From: Variovorax sp. V213
GTDB lineage: Bacteria > Pseudomonadota > Gammaproteobacteria > Burkholderiales > Burkholderiaceae_C
DNA length: 64,000 nucleotides
Direction of reading: 5' to 3'
Assembly: GCF_041154455.1 (NCBI RefSeq)
Contig: NZ_AP028665.1
Coordinates: 372,001-436,000 of the forward strand
Shown here: positions 34,856-44,227 of the stretch, piece after piece
How the letters are laid out: every line of letters starts with the position of its first letter
Position numbering within the stretch: the stretch's first letter is position 1
Made by a program: the position numbers and the translations under genes
The notes under the pieces: generated by a model
Databases searched by the model: none
Told to the model about the DNA's origin: nothing
Seen by the model: only the letters and a program-made list of their open reading frames with translations

Positions 34856-36634
34856 TCAGGGACCTTCGATGGCCGCGGCCAGCGCGCGGCCGAGCCTCCG
34901 GTCGTCGACGGGCTTGCGCAGCAGCGGCAACGCCCGACGCCGCGCCGCCTCGACCACCGCCGGGTCGGTGTCGGCCGTGACCATGACGATGGGAAGCGCA
35001 GGGTGTGCCGGCTGTGCGCAGCGCTGCGCACGCAGGCGCTCGGCGGCATCGAAGCCCGAGATGCCGCCGCCGAGCCGGCAGTCGAGCACCACCGCATCGG
35101 TCTCGCCGACCTGACCCAGTGCCTCGTCGAGCGTGGCGGCGGACAGCACGCGGCAGCCCATCGCGCCCAGCGCGTTGAGGTAGGCGCCGCGCACCATCGG
35201 GTCGTCCTCCAGCACCAGCACGCAGCGCCCGGCCAGGCTCCACGGCGCGTCGGCGCCGTCACCCTCGGGCCCGTCGGCGCCGACGGGCGCGGCGCGCGGC
35301 AGCCGCAGCCGGAAGCAGGCGCCCGCGCCGAGGCTGGACTCGAGCTCGACCGGCACGCCCAGCAACTCGGCCATGCGCCGCACGATGCCCAGGCCCAGTC
35401 CATGCCCTGCGGCGGGTGCGGCGCCGGAGCCCGGCGCCTGGAGCTGCACCAGGTCCTCGAACACGAGCCGGTGGTTCTCGGGCGCAATGCCGGGGCCGCT
35501 GTCCTGCACCGTCAGCTCGACCTCGGCGTTCGATGCGTCCGATGCATCCCGCGCGCGGACCCGCACCTGGACCTGCCCGCCCGCGGGCGAGAACTTGATC
35601 GCGTTGTCCACGAGGTTGGCCAGCATGCGGCGCAGCAGGTCGGGGTCGGTGCGAACCTCCAGGCCCGGCGGGCAGTCCGTGCGCAGCGCGACCTGGCGCG
35701 CAGCCGCTGCGGCACCGAAGCTGGCCATCACGGCGGTCAGCAGCCGGTCGACCCGCACGCGCTGGGGCTGCGCCACCACCACGCCGGCGTCGAGTTTCGA
35801 CACGTCGAGCAGGGCGTCGAGCATGGCACGCAGCTGCTCCAGGCTGCTGTCGACCACCTCGACGATCGCGCGCGCATCGGGCGCCATCGCCACGTGCCGC
35901 AATGCCCCCACGTTGAGCGCCATGGCCTGCAGGGGCTGGCGCAGGTCGTGGCTGGCACCGGCCAGGAAGCGGCTCTTGTCATTGTTGGCGCGCACCGCCT
36001 GGTCGCGGGCGATGGCCAGCTGCGCGCGCTCGAACTCCAGCGAGGTGGCCAGCGCCAGGTTCTCGGCGCGGATGCCGAACGACTCCTCGAAGGTCTGCAG
36101 GTTGCGCCGGGCAAAGCGCGTCTGCACGCCGAAGAACATCAGCACCAGCGCGGCCACGCCCCAGCCGAGCCAGCCGCCGGCCACCAGCCACATGGCGGCC
36201 GTGGGCACGAAGAGCAGCCCCGCGTAGGCCAGGAAGGCGGGCATCACGGTGGCGCTGGTGGACACGGCGCCCGCGCCCCACGACACCAGGATCATCGTGA
36301 GGACCGCGTCCAGCGTCGGGTCGAGCCGGGCCATGAACAGCGCCGCGGAGCCATTGCACGCGCCGATCAGCACGTTCCAGCGCACGGTGGCACGCAGCCG
36401 CGCTTCGATCGGGCGGGCGCGGTCGGCGGCCATGCGCGCGAGCGCGGCGGCGCGCCACTCGCGGCTGGCGATCACCGCCGCCAACCAGCCGAGCACCCAG
36501 GGCGCCGGAACGTCGCGCCAGACGATGGCCGCCACGACGGCGGCGGTGAGCAGGATCTGCCAGCGCAGCCCCCGGGCCTGTTCGGCGACCACCTGCAGGC
36601 GCCGTTCGTCCAGCTCGTCCAGCGCCGCCGGCAT
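34856..36634 (-). CDS. Hybrid sensor histidine kinase
   Basis: This 592-residue sensor has an N-terminal membrane domain of five or six helices (about 25-190), a coiled linker, a HisKA dimerisation domain with FLAGASHDLRQPLQAM, a HATPase with NLVDNAIKFSPAGG and GLGLGIVRRMAELLG, and a C-terminal receiver (about 465-592) starting CVLVLEDDPMVRG. No periplasmic sensor domain is visible, so the membrane helices probably sense the signal. It starts 2 bp after the response regulator stop and ends 30 bp before the giant fusion gene, which it probably controls. Confidence 0.93.
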   Translation of the reverse strand: MPAALDELDERRLQVVAEQARGLRWQILLTAAVVAAIVWRDVPAPWVLGWLAAVIASREWRAAALARMAADRARPIEARLRATVRWNVLIGACNGSAALFMARLDPTLDAVLTMILVSWGAGAVSTSATVMPAFLAYAGLLFVPTAAMWLVAGGWLGWGVAALVLMFFGVQTRFARRNLQTFEESFGIRAENLALATSLEFERAQLAIARDQAVRANNDKSRFLAGASHDLRQPLQAMALNVGALRHVAMAPDARAIVEVVDSSLEQLRAMLDALLDVSKLDAGVVVAQPQRVRVDRLLTAVMASFGAAAAARQVALRTDCPPGLEVRTDPDLLRRMLANLVDNAIKFSPAGGQVQVRVRARDASDASNAEVELTVQDSGPGIAPENHRLVFEDLVQLQAPGSGAAPAAGHGLGLGIVRRMAELLGVPVELESSLGAGACFRLRLPRAAPVGADGPEGDGADAPWSLAGRCVLVLEDDPMVRGAYLNALGAMGCRVLSAATLDEALGQVGETDAVVLDCRLGGGISGFDAAERLRAQRCAQPAHPALPIVMVTADTDPAVVEAARRRALPLLRKPVDDRRLGRALAAAIEGP

Positions 36635-36636
36635 GC

Positions 36637-37320
36637 TCACGTGGCCTCGAGCGCCCAGGCCGCCTGCGCGTCGAAGACGCGGCACATGGCATCGGTGCGG
36701 TTGCGCGCGCCAAGCGCCCGGTAGACCATCGACAGGTGCACTTTCACGGTGCCCTCGGCAATCTGCAGCTGGCGCGCGATCAGCTTGACCGGCATGCCCC
36801 GGATCGCGAGCGCCAGCACCTGGCGCTGGCGCGGCGACAGCTCCACGCGCAGGAAGCCGGCAAGGTCTTCGCGCGGCAGCTCGTCGGGATCGCGCGCGCG
36901 GGTCACGTCGTCGGCCAGCACGAACTCGGCCGGCAGGTAGATGCGGTGGCGCAGCACCACGCGCAGGGCGGCCTCCATGTCCTCGAGCCGGTACGACTTG
37001 GGGATGAAGCCGGCCGCGCCGGCCTCGATGACCTCGCGCACGCGCTGGGGCGAGCTTTCTGCCGACTGCATGCACACGGGGGTGGCCTCGAAGTGCGCCT
37101 TCACGGCCTTGAGCGCGGCCACGCCGGAGAGCTGGGGCAGGTGGTAGTCGAGCAGCAGCAGGTCGACGCCGGTCGGGTCCAGCTGGCAGGCCTGCTCGGC
37201 GTCCCGCACGGCCTCGAAGTGGAAGGGGCGGCCGGGTTCGATCTCGGCGGCCATGCGCTCCAGCAGGAGGCGCGTGCCGTTCCAGACGATCTCGTGGTCA
37301 TCGACCAGCAGAACCTTCAT
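36637..37320 (-). CDS. NarL/FixJ family response regulator
   Basis: The 227-residue regulator has a receiver domain (MKVLLVDDHEIVW, phospho-acceptor Asp in LLLLDYHLPQ, the Lys in AGFIPKSY) and a LuxR-type DNA-binding domain with LSPRQRQVLALAIRGM and IAEGTVKVHLSMVYRALG. It is the first gene of the operon regulator, hybrid kinase, giant fusion, RibD-type reductase. The pairing with the kinase is strongly implied by the 2-bp spacing. Confidence 0.95.
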   Translation of the reverse strand: MKVLLVDDHEIVWNGTRLLLERMAAEIEPGRPFHFEAVRDAEQACQLDPTGVDLLLLDYHLPQLSGVAALKAVKAHFEATPVCMQSAESSPQRVREVIEAGAAGFIPKSYRLEDMEAALRVVLRHRIYLPAEFVLADDVTRARDPDELPREDLAGFLRVELSPRQRQVLALAIRGMPVKLIARQLQIAEGTVKVHLSMVYRALGARNRTDAMCRVFDAQAAWALEAT

Positions 37321-37573
37321 ACAGGCCTCTCGTCTACGGTGACCTCCCCGTCCTGATTGCAGGTTAGCGCAAAGCATCCCAATAAGCGAGCGCACGCACC
37401 TACACCAAAGGCCTAGTCGGATGGCCACGCCACCCCTGCGCGGCGGGACTAGGCCGCCGCCCGAAACGCGCCCCGCCAGCGCCTAGGCGCTGCGTTCAAT
37501 TGTTGCGGCGGGGCCCGCGCGGAAGACTGTCTGCATCGATCGCCACTTTGCATCCGATGCACCGAGGACCGCC

Positions 37574-39295
37574 ATGAACACCCCAAAGTCTCTTGCCGCG
37601 TTGCGTGCCGCATGGGAACCCCTTGCGTGCCGGTTCTGCATCATGGCGCTCCACCACCTGGAGCTCGCGCGCTGGCTGTGCGCCGCGGCCATGGTCGCGG
37701 TCTCGCTGCTGGCGGGCTGCGCCGCATTGCCCGGCGACGTGCATCGCGTCGCGTCGCAGGCGCGCACCGACGTCGGGGACAGCGCCCTCGCGCGCATCGC
37801 CGCCGCGTCGCTGCCTGTCCCGGACGGCACGATGTCCGAGGCAGCCGGCATCTCCGGCGTGCGCCTGCTGCCGGGCGGCGACCAGGCCTTCGACGCGCGC
37901 ATCGCACTCGCGCAGGCCGCGCGGCACACCGTCGACGCGCAGTACTACGTGGTGGCCGACGACAGCTCGGGGCGGCAATTCCTGCGCGAGCTGCGCGACG
38001 CGGCGCAGCGCGGCGTGCGCGTGCGCCTGCTGGTCGACGACCTGTACTCGGGCGGAGACGACGAGATGCTGGGTGGGCTGGCCGCCCACGCCAACGTGGA
38101 GGTGCGTGTCTTCAACCCGCTGCCGGTGCGCAGCGGCGGCCTGCGCACGCGCGTGCTGCTGTCGCTGCATGAACTCGGCCGCGTGAACCGCCGCATGCAC
38201 AACAAGCTGTTCATTGCCGACAACAGCTTCGCCATCACCGGCGGGCGCAACATCGCCGACGAGTACTTCGGGCGCAGCAAGCCGGCGAACTTCATCGACA
38301 TGGACGCGCTGCTGGCCGGCCCGGCGGTGCGCGCACTGTCGGCGAGCTTCGATGCCTTCTGGAACGGACCGCTGTCATACCCCTTCGAGGCCATCGCGGC
38401 CGGCGGCCACCCGGCGCCGGCCGCTGCGCGCGACCGCTTCGCCGCGCTGGCGCGCGGTCTCGGGCGTTTCATGCCTCCTGCCGACGAGCCCGATGCGCTG
38501 GGCCGCCGCCCCGTCGGCGCGCAGCTGGCGCAGGGGCGCATCGAGCTGGCGCCCGCGAAGGTGCGCGTGGTGGCGGACGCGGTGGTGCAAGGCCCCTCCG
38601 CGGGGGACGCGGGGGACGCCGGCGGGAGCGTCGAGGAAACCGCGGGGCCGCAAGGCCGCGAGGGCGCGGTCATGGCCGCGAACCTCGACCTTTTCCGGAC
38701 CGCACGCTCCGAGGTGCTCGTCGTCTCGCCCTACTTCGTGCCCATGCCCCGCATGATCGAGGCGCTCGCCCATGCGAGCCGCGGGGGCGCGCGCGTGTCG
38801 GTGATGACCAATTCGCTCGCCACCACCGACGAGCCGCTGGTGCACTTTGGCTACGCGCGCTACCGCGGCGCGCTCCTGCAGATGGGCGCCGTGCTGTATG
38901 AGCTGATGCCGGCGAGCGAACCGCATCCGGCCTGGAGCGACACCGAAGGCGGCCGCGGCTCGCTCGGGCGCCTGCACGCCAAGCTCGCGGTGGTGGACCG
39001 GCGCTGGTTCTACGTGGGGTCGATGAACATGGACCGGCGCTCGGCGCACTGCAACACCGAACTGGGCCTGATCGTCGACAGCCCCGCGCTGGCCGGCGAG
39101 CTGGCGGACCTGATCCAGCGCGTGCGCATGCCCGCGAGCTTCACAGTGAGCGAGGCCGCGCGGCGCGGCGGCCTGCAATGGAGCTTCCTGCGCGACGGCC
39201 GCCGCTGGGTGCTGCACCGGGAGCCGGAATCGAACTGGGCCCAGCGGCTGCGCTGGTCGGTGCTGTCGCTGGTGGTGAACGAGGATTTCCTGTGA
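37574..39295 (+). CDS. Phospholipase D family lipoprotein (cardiolipin synthase C-like)
   Basis: The 573-residue protein has two HKD motifs, at H209 (MHNKLFIADNS) and H468 (LHAKLAVVDRRW), followed by GGRN and GSMNMD. It resembles the ClsC/YmdC branch, which makes cardiolipin from phosphatidylglycerol and phosphatidylethanolamine. A hydrophobic segment ends in a lipobox-like VSLLAGC near residue 52, which fits a membrane-anchored periplasmic enzyme if a start downstream of 37574 is used. A Gly/Ala-rich insert around 340-365 separates the halves and is unusual. It is divergent from the two-component operon. Confidence 0.87.
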   Translation: MNTPKSLAALRAAWEPLACRFCIMALHHLELARWLCAAAMVAVSLLAGCAALPGDVHRVASQARTDVGDSALARIAAASLPVPDGTMSEAAGISGVRLLPGGDQAFDARIALAQAARHTVDAQYYVVADDSSGRQFLRELRDAAQRGVRVRLLVDDLYSGGDDEMLGGLAAHANVEVRVFNPLPVRSGGLRTRVLLSLHELGRVNRRMHNKLFIADNSFAITGGRNIADEYFGRSKPANFIDMDALLAGPAVRALSASFDAFWNGPLSYPFEAIAAGGHPAPAAARDRFAALARGLGRFMPPADEPDALGRRPVGAQLAQGRIELAPAKVRVVADAVVQGPSAGDAGDAGGSVEETAGPQGREGAVMAANLDLFRTARSEVLVVSPYFVPMPRMIEALAHASRGGARVSVMTNSLATTDEPLVHFGYARYRGALLQMGAVLYELMPASEPHPAWSDTEGGRGSLGRLHAKLAVVDRRWFYVGSMNMDRRSAHCNTELGLIVDSPALAGELADLIQRVRMPASFTVSEAARRGGLQWSFLRDGRRWVLHREPESNWAQRLRWSVLSLVVNEDFL

Positions 39296-39336
39296 TGCGG
39301 CCGTGCCCTGCCCTGCCCTTTCCGCCGGCGCGCCCT

Positions 39337-40236
39337 TCATCCATGCGCCAGCAGCATCTTCATGAACGTGATGCCATTGCGCTGCCCTTTGTCCTCGTCG
39401 CAGTTGTTGAAGATGATGTGCGTGTTGCGCACCTTGTAGGCCAGGCGCACCACCTGCGCCATGATCTCGCGCAGCTCATGGTCGGGATAGTCGTAGTCGA
39501 AGCGCTCGGCCGCCGAGGCCGCGCCCTTGATGTTGTAGGTGTCGACATTGCGCCCGTGCAGGCGCACCAACGCAAAGTCGGCGTTGGTGGTCTCCGCCAG
39601 CAGCGGCACGCTGTTGGCAAAGCCCTGCGGGCCGTCGACGACGGTGTGCACGGCGCCGAGATTGCGCAGGAACTCGATCGTGCCGGCGCGATGCGCTTCG
39701 TCCCACCATGACCGGTGCCGGAACTCGATGCTCACCGTGTGGCCGGCCATCTGCTCGGCGCAATGCGCCACATGCGCATGTCCCTCGCGGTTGCAGACGA
39801 GCCAGGGCGGAAACTGGAAGTGCACCAGCCCGAGCTTGCCCGCCTGCCTGAGCGGTGCGATGGCCTCGCGGAAGCGCCGCCACAACTCGACGCTGATCTC
39901 GGGCGGCATGCCGCGGTAGTAGAGGCTCTTGGAGTTGGTCGTGGCCAGGGCTTGCTGGATGTCCTTGTGCAGCACCTTGGGATCGGTCTGGTGGCCCGTG
40001 AACAGCCGGAAGGCCTTCACGTTGAAGGTGAAGGCCTCGGGGGTGCGCTCGGCCCACAGCGTTGCATTGGCCGGCGCCGGAATGCCATAGAAGCTCGAGT
40101 CGACTTCGACCAGCGGAAAGATCGACGCGTAGTAGCGCAGGCGCGCCTCGGCGGTCTTCACCTCCTTCGGGTAGAAGCGACCGCACGCGAGCAGCGTCTT
40201 GTCAGTCCATGAAGCCGTGCCGACCAGAATGCCCAT
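39337..40236 (-). CDS. DUF72 family protein (YecE-like)
   Basis: The 299-residue protein has the DUF72 TIM-barrel signature: GTASWTDKTLL and FYPKEVKTAEARLRYYAS, VEVDSSFYGIP, TFNVKAFRLFTGH, LVHFQFPPW and VSIEFRHRSWW. The biochemical activity of the family is not established. Its start lies inside the preceding small gene (35 bp overlap), so the two form an operon. A LexA-type box lies just upstream of that operon, suggesting induction by DNA damage. Confidence 0.93.
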   Translation of the reverse strand: MGILVGTASWTDKTLLACGRFYPKEVKTAEARLRYYASIFPLVEVDSSFYGIPAPANATLWAERTPEAFTFNVKAFRLFTGHQTDPKVLHKDIQQALATTNSKSLYYRGMPPEISVELWRRFREAIAPLRQAGKLGLVHFQFPPWLVCNREGHAHVAHCAEQMAGHTVSIEFRHRSWWDEAHRAGTIEFLRNLGAVHTVVDGPQGFANSVPLLAETTNADFALVRLHGRNVDTYNIKGAASAAERFDYDYPDHELREIMAQVVRLAYKVRNTHIIFNNCDEDKGQRNGITFMKMLLAHG

Positions 40237-40420
40237 AGGCGCAGGCTACCGGTTGGAGCCACTCGACCGCCGCCTCCGTGGGCGACATTGTGCGTAGGCG
40301 AGGATCGCGCCAAAGCTCGCGCGCGACCTCCTCCAGTTCCAGCGGATCGACGGTGTGCCACCGCTGCTGCAGCCGGTGCGCGCAAGCGGCGATCCAGAAG
40401 GGTGCAGGAATGGGGTCCAT
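40202..40420 (-). CDS. Small hypothetical protein, SOS-box-preceded
   Basis: The 72-residue protein begins MDPIPAPFWIAACAHRLQQ and continues with VDPLELEEVARELWRDP and SPTEAAVEWLQPV. It has no signal peptide and looks like a small all-helical protein. I know no function. It overlaps the DUF72 start by 35 bp and lies 10 bp downstream of a near-consensus LexA box. The overlap, regulatory site and sensible composition argue for a real gene. Confidence 0.65.
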   Translation of the reverse strand: MDPIPAPFWIAACAHRLQQRWHTVDPLELEEVARELWRDPRLRTMSPTEAAVEWLQPVACAYGHSGRHGFMD

Positions 40421-40430
40421 GCCCGGATGA

Positions 40431-40450
40431 TACTGTATTTTTAAACAGTA
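40431..40450. promoter_or_regulatory. LexA (SOS) box
   Basis: The 20-bp sequence TACTGTATTTTTAAACAGTA contains CTGT-N8-ACAG with symmetric TA ends, very close to the proteobacterial LexA consensus. It lies 11-30 bp upstream of the leftward small gene and DUF72 gene. On that strand a TTGAAA hexamer (from about 40456-40461) sits at promoter spacing, so bound LexA would block the -10 region. The site is not obviously placed for the rightward cupin gene, 120 bp away. Confidence 0.75.
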
Positions 40451-40572
40451 CTAATAAGGTTTTCAAAATATGTCGGGGAGGTCGCTGTCGGTACTAACAT
40501 CCAAACGGTCGACGCGCGGTTCGGCACGAGGCTGCCGTCGACGATCTGCTCGCTCGTGCAAGGAGAGTCGCG

Positions 40573-40953
40573 ATGGCAAGTCCCATGAATGTCAACAAGC
40601 TCCAGACGAAATCCCATGACGCACCGGATGAGGTTCGGGAGCCCGAAAAGACCCGGGTCGAAGTGGTCCGCCTCGAGGGGTACACGCTCGGACGCTTCAA
40701 ACTCGAGCCCGGGTGGCGCTGGTCGAAGTGCATCAAGCCGGTTGTGGGCACGGACAGCTGCCAGGTGGCTCACGTCGGGTACGCGGTTTCCGGACGCATC
40801 ACCGTGCAAATGAATGACGGCTCGAAGACCGTCATCGAGGAAGGCATGTCGTACACCATTCCACCCGGCCACGATGCGTGGGTCGAAGGCGACGACCGGT
40901 TCGTCGCCCTCGAGATGATGAGCGCAGAGGAATTCGCCAAGCCCAAGAGCTGA
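40573..40953 (+). CDS. Cupin domain protein
   Basis: The 126-residue single cupin has LEPGWRWSKCIKP and HVGYAVSGRITVQMNDG for the first motif and EGMSYTIPPGHDAWVEGDD for the second. This gives a small beta-barrel that often binds metal, though the His set is incomplete. AAGGAGAG precedes the ATG. Relatives are often annotated as cupin proteins of unknown function. It is followed by YihY 137 bp later. Confidence 0.88.
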   Translation: MASPMNVNKLQTKSHDAPDEVREPEKTRVEVVRLEGYTLGRFKLEPGWRWSKCIKPVVGTDSCQVAHVGYAVSGRITVQMNDGSKTVIEEGMSYTIPPGHDAWVEGDDRFVALEMMSAEEFAKPKS

Positions 40954-41090
40954 CCAGGTGGGAGGCCAGGGGCAGATTTCTGCGGGATGGTCGAACGGGG
41001 ATGCGGTCCGGCGGACTGATCACAATCGCCTGCAACGGCAGCGCTTCCTGCGGCCGCGAAACCGTTCGATTCTTCCTCCCTCAGCGATAC

Positions 41091-41915
41091 ATGTTTGCCC
41101 TGACCCGCCTGACGATCGACCGCGCCCGGAAAGAGCGCCTGCCCCAAGTCGCCGGAAGCCTGGCGTTCACGACCTTGCTGTCCATCGTGCCCCTGCTGGC
41201 CGTGAGCTTTGCGCTGCTCACGCGATTCCCGGTCTTCGCGCGGTTCAAGGATGCGCTTCAGGAGTTCTTGCTGAGCCGGCTGCTTCCGCCTGACATTGCA
41301 CGCACGGTGCTGAAGTACCTGAACCAGTTCGCCGCCAACGCCAGCGGCCTGACCTGGGTCGGTTCGCTCTTTTTGCTGAGCGCAGCCATCGCGTTGCTGC
41401 TCACCGTGGAGAACGCACTGAACCAGATGTGGAAGGTGCGCAAGAATCGGCCGTTCCTCAAGAGGGTCGGCCTGTACCTGCTGATGCTGGCCGTCGGGCC
41501 ACCCGTGCTGGGGCTGAGCCTGTGGGCCACGTCGTATCTGCTGGGCATTTCCATGGGCCTGATCGGGGCGCTGCCGCACGCGCTCGCATTCGTGCTCGAC
41601 CTCGGGCCGCTGATGCTCGGCCTGGCCGTACTCACGAGCATGTTCTACCTCGTTCCGAACACCAAGGTGCGGCTGCGCGACGCCTTTGCGGGCGGCTTGA
41701 TCGCCAGCGTGGCTTTCGAACTCGGCAAGCGCGGCTTCACCAACTACCTCGTGAAGGTGCCGACGTACAAGGCGCTGTACGGAGCGTTCGCGGCTCTCCC
41801 CATGTTCTTGCTCTGGGTCTACTTCTCGTGGCTGGTCACGCTGGTCGCGGCCATGATGACCGCCAACCTGGCGCTCACGCGCCGGCGCCCGGCCGGCAAG
41901 CCCGCCCGGGCCTAG
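41091..41915 (+). CDS. YihY/BrkB family inner membrane protein
   Basis: This 274-residue membrane protein starts LTRLTIDRARKERLPQVAGSL and has LAFTTLLSIVPLLAVSFAL, a middle SLFLLSAAIALLLTVENAL, the conserved FYLVPNTKVRLRDAFAGG, and a late FAALPMFLLWVYFSWLVTL. It has about six helices, as usual for the family. YihY proteins were once annotated as ribonuclease BN, wrongly, and their role is still unclear. The start at 41091 removes an unconserved leader that overlaps the cupin gene. Confidence 0.92.
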   Translation: MFALTRLTIDRARKERLPQVAGSLAFTTLLSIVPLLAVSFALLTRFPVFARFKDALQEFLLSRLLPPDIARTVLKYLNQFAANASGLTWVGSLFLLSAAIALLLTVENALNQMWKVRKNRPFLKRVGLYLLMLAVGPPVLGLSLWATSYLLGISMGLIGALPHALAFVLDLGPLMLGLAVLTSMFYLVPNTKVRLRDAFAGGLIASVAFELGKRGFTNYLVKVPTYKALYGAFAALPMFLLWVYFSWLVTLVAAMMTANLALTRRRPAGKPARA

Positions 41916-41965
41916 CAGCCAGCCTTGGCTGGCGTGCCGACCGCCAGCGGGTAATCTCCGTCTCG

Positions 41966-42313
41966 ATGAGCCCACCGCAACCCCGCCCCGCATCCGTCTG
42001 GCATCGCTTCTGGTCTCCGAGAAGTCTTCTTGAGCAGATTCCGCCGGAGGCGTCCGCGGACGAGGCCAAAGCCATCGAGCACAGAAACAACATCTGGCTC
42101 AGGACCTACATGGACATGTACATCCTGAGGTGGGGCGGGCTTTGGGCGGCTTCGTCGGCAGCAGCTGTTCTGATGACGGATGCGTCGCCTTTGCTGTTCG
42201 CACTCGCCCTGGTGTCGAACCTGGCGGCTCTTGCCGGCCTGGTGCTCATGATCCTGGCCTATCGCCGCGCGTCCAGGGCTGTTCAAGCGGACGCTCAAAA
42301 AGACCGGCACTGA
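41966..42313 (+). CDS. Small two-helix membrane protein
   Basis: The 115-residue protein has a polar N-terminus with SPRSLLEQIPPEASADE and then two membrane helices around WGGLWAASSAAAVLM and LALVSNLAALAGLVLMILAY. I recognise no family. It follows YihY by 50 bp. Its end overlaps the end of the convergent tannase-family gene by 19 bp. Confidence 0.55.
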   Translation: MSPPQPRPASVWHRFWSPRSLLEQIPPEASADEAKAIEHRNNIWLRTYMDMYILRWGGLWAASSAAAVLMTDASPLLFALALVSNLAALAGLVLMILAYRRASRAVQADAQKDRH

Positions 42314-44004
42314 TAACTGGACGCCTGCGCGCGGTCACCGCCGATGTAGTGCGGGTAGCCGGGATGGCGGCACATGGGACGCGAGGCCTGCGCCGCAAAC
42401 GGCGGCAGCGGCGCCTTGACAACCTGCACCAGGGCATTCGCGGGTGGGTCGCCAGCGTTCACCCATCGGTCCAGCGGATCCAGCAGGTCCACCATCGTCG
42501 GCACTGCCGGCCCGCCCGCGACCGCGCGCGAGTTGCCCGAATGCGTGGAGCCGGGCGAGACGTAAAGCCGCACCGACCTTTCGGCCGCCGCGGCGCCCAG
42601 TCGCGCCACGACGGCCTCGTGATATTGAATGCCCATGAGCGCACTCTGTGCGCGGTCCGCGGCGTTCTCGCGCAGGATCAGCTTGCCGCCGCGCGCGAAG
42701 AACGCCGACAGATCGGGGTTCGTGGCGTCCATCAGCGCCGAGGTTTTCTGCACCCGGTCGCGGAAATCCTCGGGCCGATAGCCGCGTACGTCATGGTTCC
42801 TGTCACGCGCAATCGCATAGCGGATCCAGTTGCTTCCATAGATCCACTGGGTGGCATTGCGCGCGGCGTCCGGCGGCGCGGCGGGTGCCGCGGTGCCGGA
42901 GACCCAACGCACCATGTTGAGGGCGGAGGGGCCGTCCAGGCTGTCCTCGTGGCCGTAGAGCCATGGCGGATACGCCGTGAGGCCGTTGGCGATGGGGAAG
43001 GGAAACACATAAGGCGAGTGGATGCCACGCATGAGACGCAGCTCGGCATCGGACAGGCAGTGCACGCCGGCGTCGCCACCACCGGGGCAGCGCAAGGGCT
43101 GCAGGTCCACGCGCGCCTGGCACCCCATGTAGTTGTTCACGACGCCATCGGCCAATCCATCGAGCGCGTCGCACGCGTCGGCGGTGGCTTTGGCAATGAG
43201 CGCGGTTTTTTCGGCCTGCAGCCAGTCCTCGTGCTGCGGTACCTGGTTGCGCACGAAGGCATGGAACAGGCCGGTCCAGTTGATCACGGGCACGACGCTC
43301 ACGATGCCGTCGTAGTCGGCCGGAAAGCGCTGCGCCATCGTCAGCCCTTCGCGGCCCCCTTCGGAGCCGCCGAAGTAATACATGCGCTGCGGCTGGCGTG
43401 CGTAGTACGCGCGCATGATGTCCACGGCCGCGTCCTTCACCTTCTTGTAGGAAGCGAAAGCGAAGTTCTCGAGCATCTCGTCGTTCAGCGCGAAGGCGCC
43501 GGGCTCGCCGGCCGGAAACGCGGAGGCCTGATGGCCGGAGTCCTGGCCAAAGGTCGCATAGCCCCGCGCGATGGGGAGGGGATCGTCCGGCGCTGCGTCG
43601 CGCAGCGGCGTCAACCCGGTGACCAGCACCCCGTTGAAACCCCCGCCACCGTATTGCAGGGCCTTGCCGTTCCAGCGAGTCGGCAGGTTCAACTGGAAGT
43701 GGATGGCCTGGGCCGCGGGGTCGCGTGATGCGATGGTGCCGCTGACCTTGCAGAACTGCGGAAGGGCCGGCACGAACGCGCTGCCATTGACCGTCGCAGC
43801 GGAGGCCGGCGTGAGCACAGCCGAAGCGACCGAGGCCTTGCCGCTGGGCAATCCCATCGCGCCGGGCGCGATGACATGGCCTGCAAGGCTGGCGCAGGAC
43901 GTTGCGAGCTGGTCGGCATTCGGGGCCGTGGTGCACGCCGACAAGGACAAGGCAAGCAGCGCGAAAGCGGTGCGGGGAATTGCGCGACAAGCGAAATGAT
44001 TCAT
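42295..44004 (-). CDS. Tannase/feruloyl esterase family lipoprotein
   Basis: The 569-residue exported esterase has a lipoprotein signal (FALLALSLSACTT). The fold markers are LQYGGGGFNGVLV, YATFGQDSGHQ, the nucleophile elbow YYFGGSEGGREG and the calcium-loop pattern ACDALDGLADGV with downstream Cys. The family hydrolyses ferulate, gallate or terephthalate-type esters. The late catalytic His region reads SPGSTHSGN, lacking the Cys that usually follows the His in characterised tannases. Likely outer-membrane anchored; substrate unknown. Confidence 0.88.
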   Translation of the reverse strand: MNHFACRAIPRTAFALLALSLSACTTAPNADQLATSCASLAGHVIAPGAMGLPSGKASVASAVLTPASAATVNGSAFVPALPQFCKVSGTIASRDPAAQAIHFQLNLPTRWNGKALQYGGGGFNGVLVTGLTPLRDAAPDDPLPIARGYATFGQDSGHQASAFPAGEPGAFALNDEMLENFAFASYKKVKDAAVDIMRAYYARQPQRMYYFGGSEGGREGLTMAQRFPADYDGIVSVVPVINWTGLFHAFVRNQVPQHEDWLQAEKTALIAKATADACDALDGLADGVVNNYMGCQARVDLQPLRCPGGGDAGVHCLSDAELRLMRGIHSPYVFPFPIANGLTAYPPWLYGHEDSLDGPSALNMVRWVSGTAAPAAPPDAARNATQWIYGSNWIRYAIARDRNHDVRGYRPEDFRDRVQKTSALMDATNPDLSAFFARGGKLILRENAADRAQSALMGIQYHEAVVARLGAAAAERSVRLYVSPGSTHSGNSRAVAGGPAVPTMVDLLDPLDRWVNAGDPPANALVQVVKAPLPPFAAQASRPMCRHPGYPHYIGGDRAQASSYQCRSF

Positions 44005-44227
44005 GGTGTCTCCAGACTCTTTTGATACCTCGGCCGGCCATGCCATGGACTCTGGTGCCGCCGTGCGGTTGAAGATTCTTACCGGCTTTCGATGCTGCGG
44101 CACGATCCACCGCCGGAAGCTCGCAATCACACATTTCCCGCTTTTCCAGGCACATGGTTCGGCATCAACCTGGCCGTGCGTTCTTTAGCATTGGCCCATC
44201 ATCCGACCGACGCGAACAGGGCTTCAC

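Noticed and set aside
28994..36724. A 2576-codon open frame on the + strand
   Set aside because: It lies antisense to the giant fusion and its kinase, which carry clear catalytic motifs. The frame's His/Arg/Gln/Ala-rich composition is the usual mirror of a high-GC coding strand.
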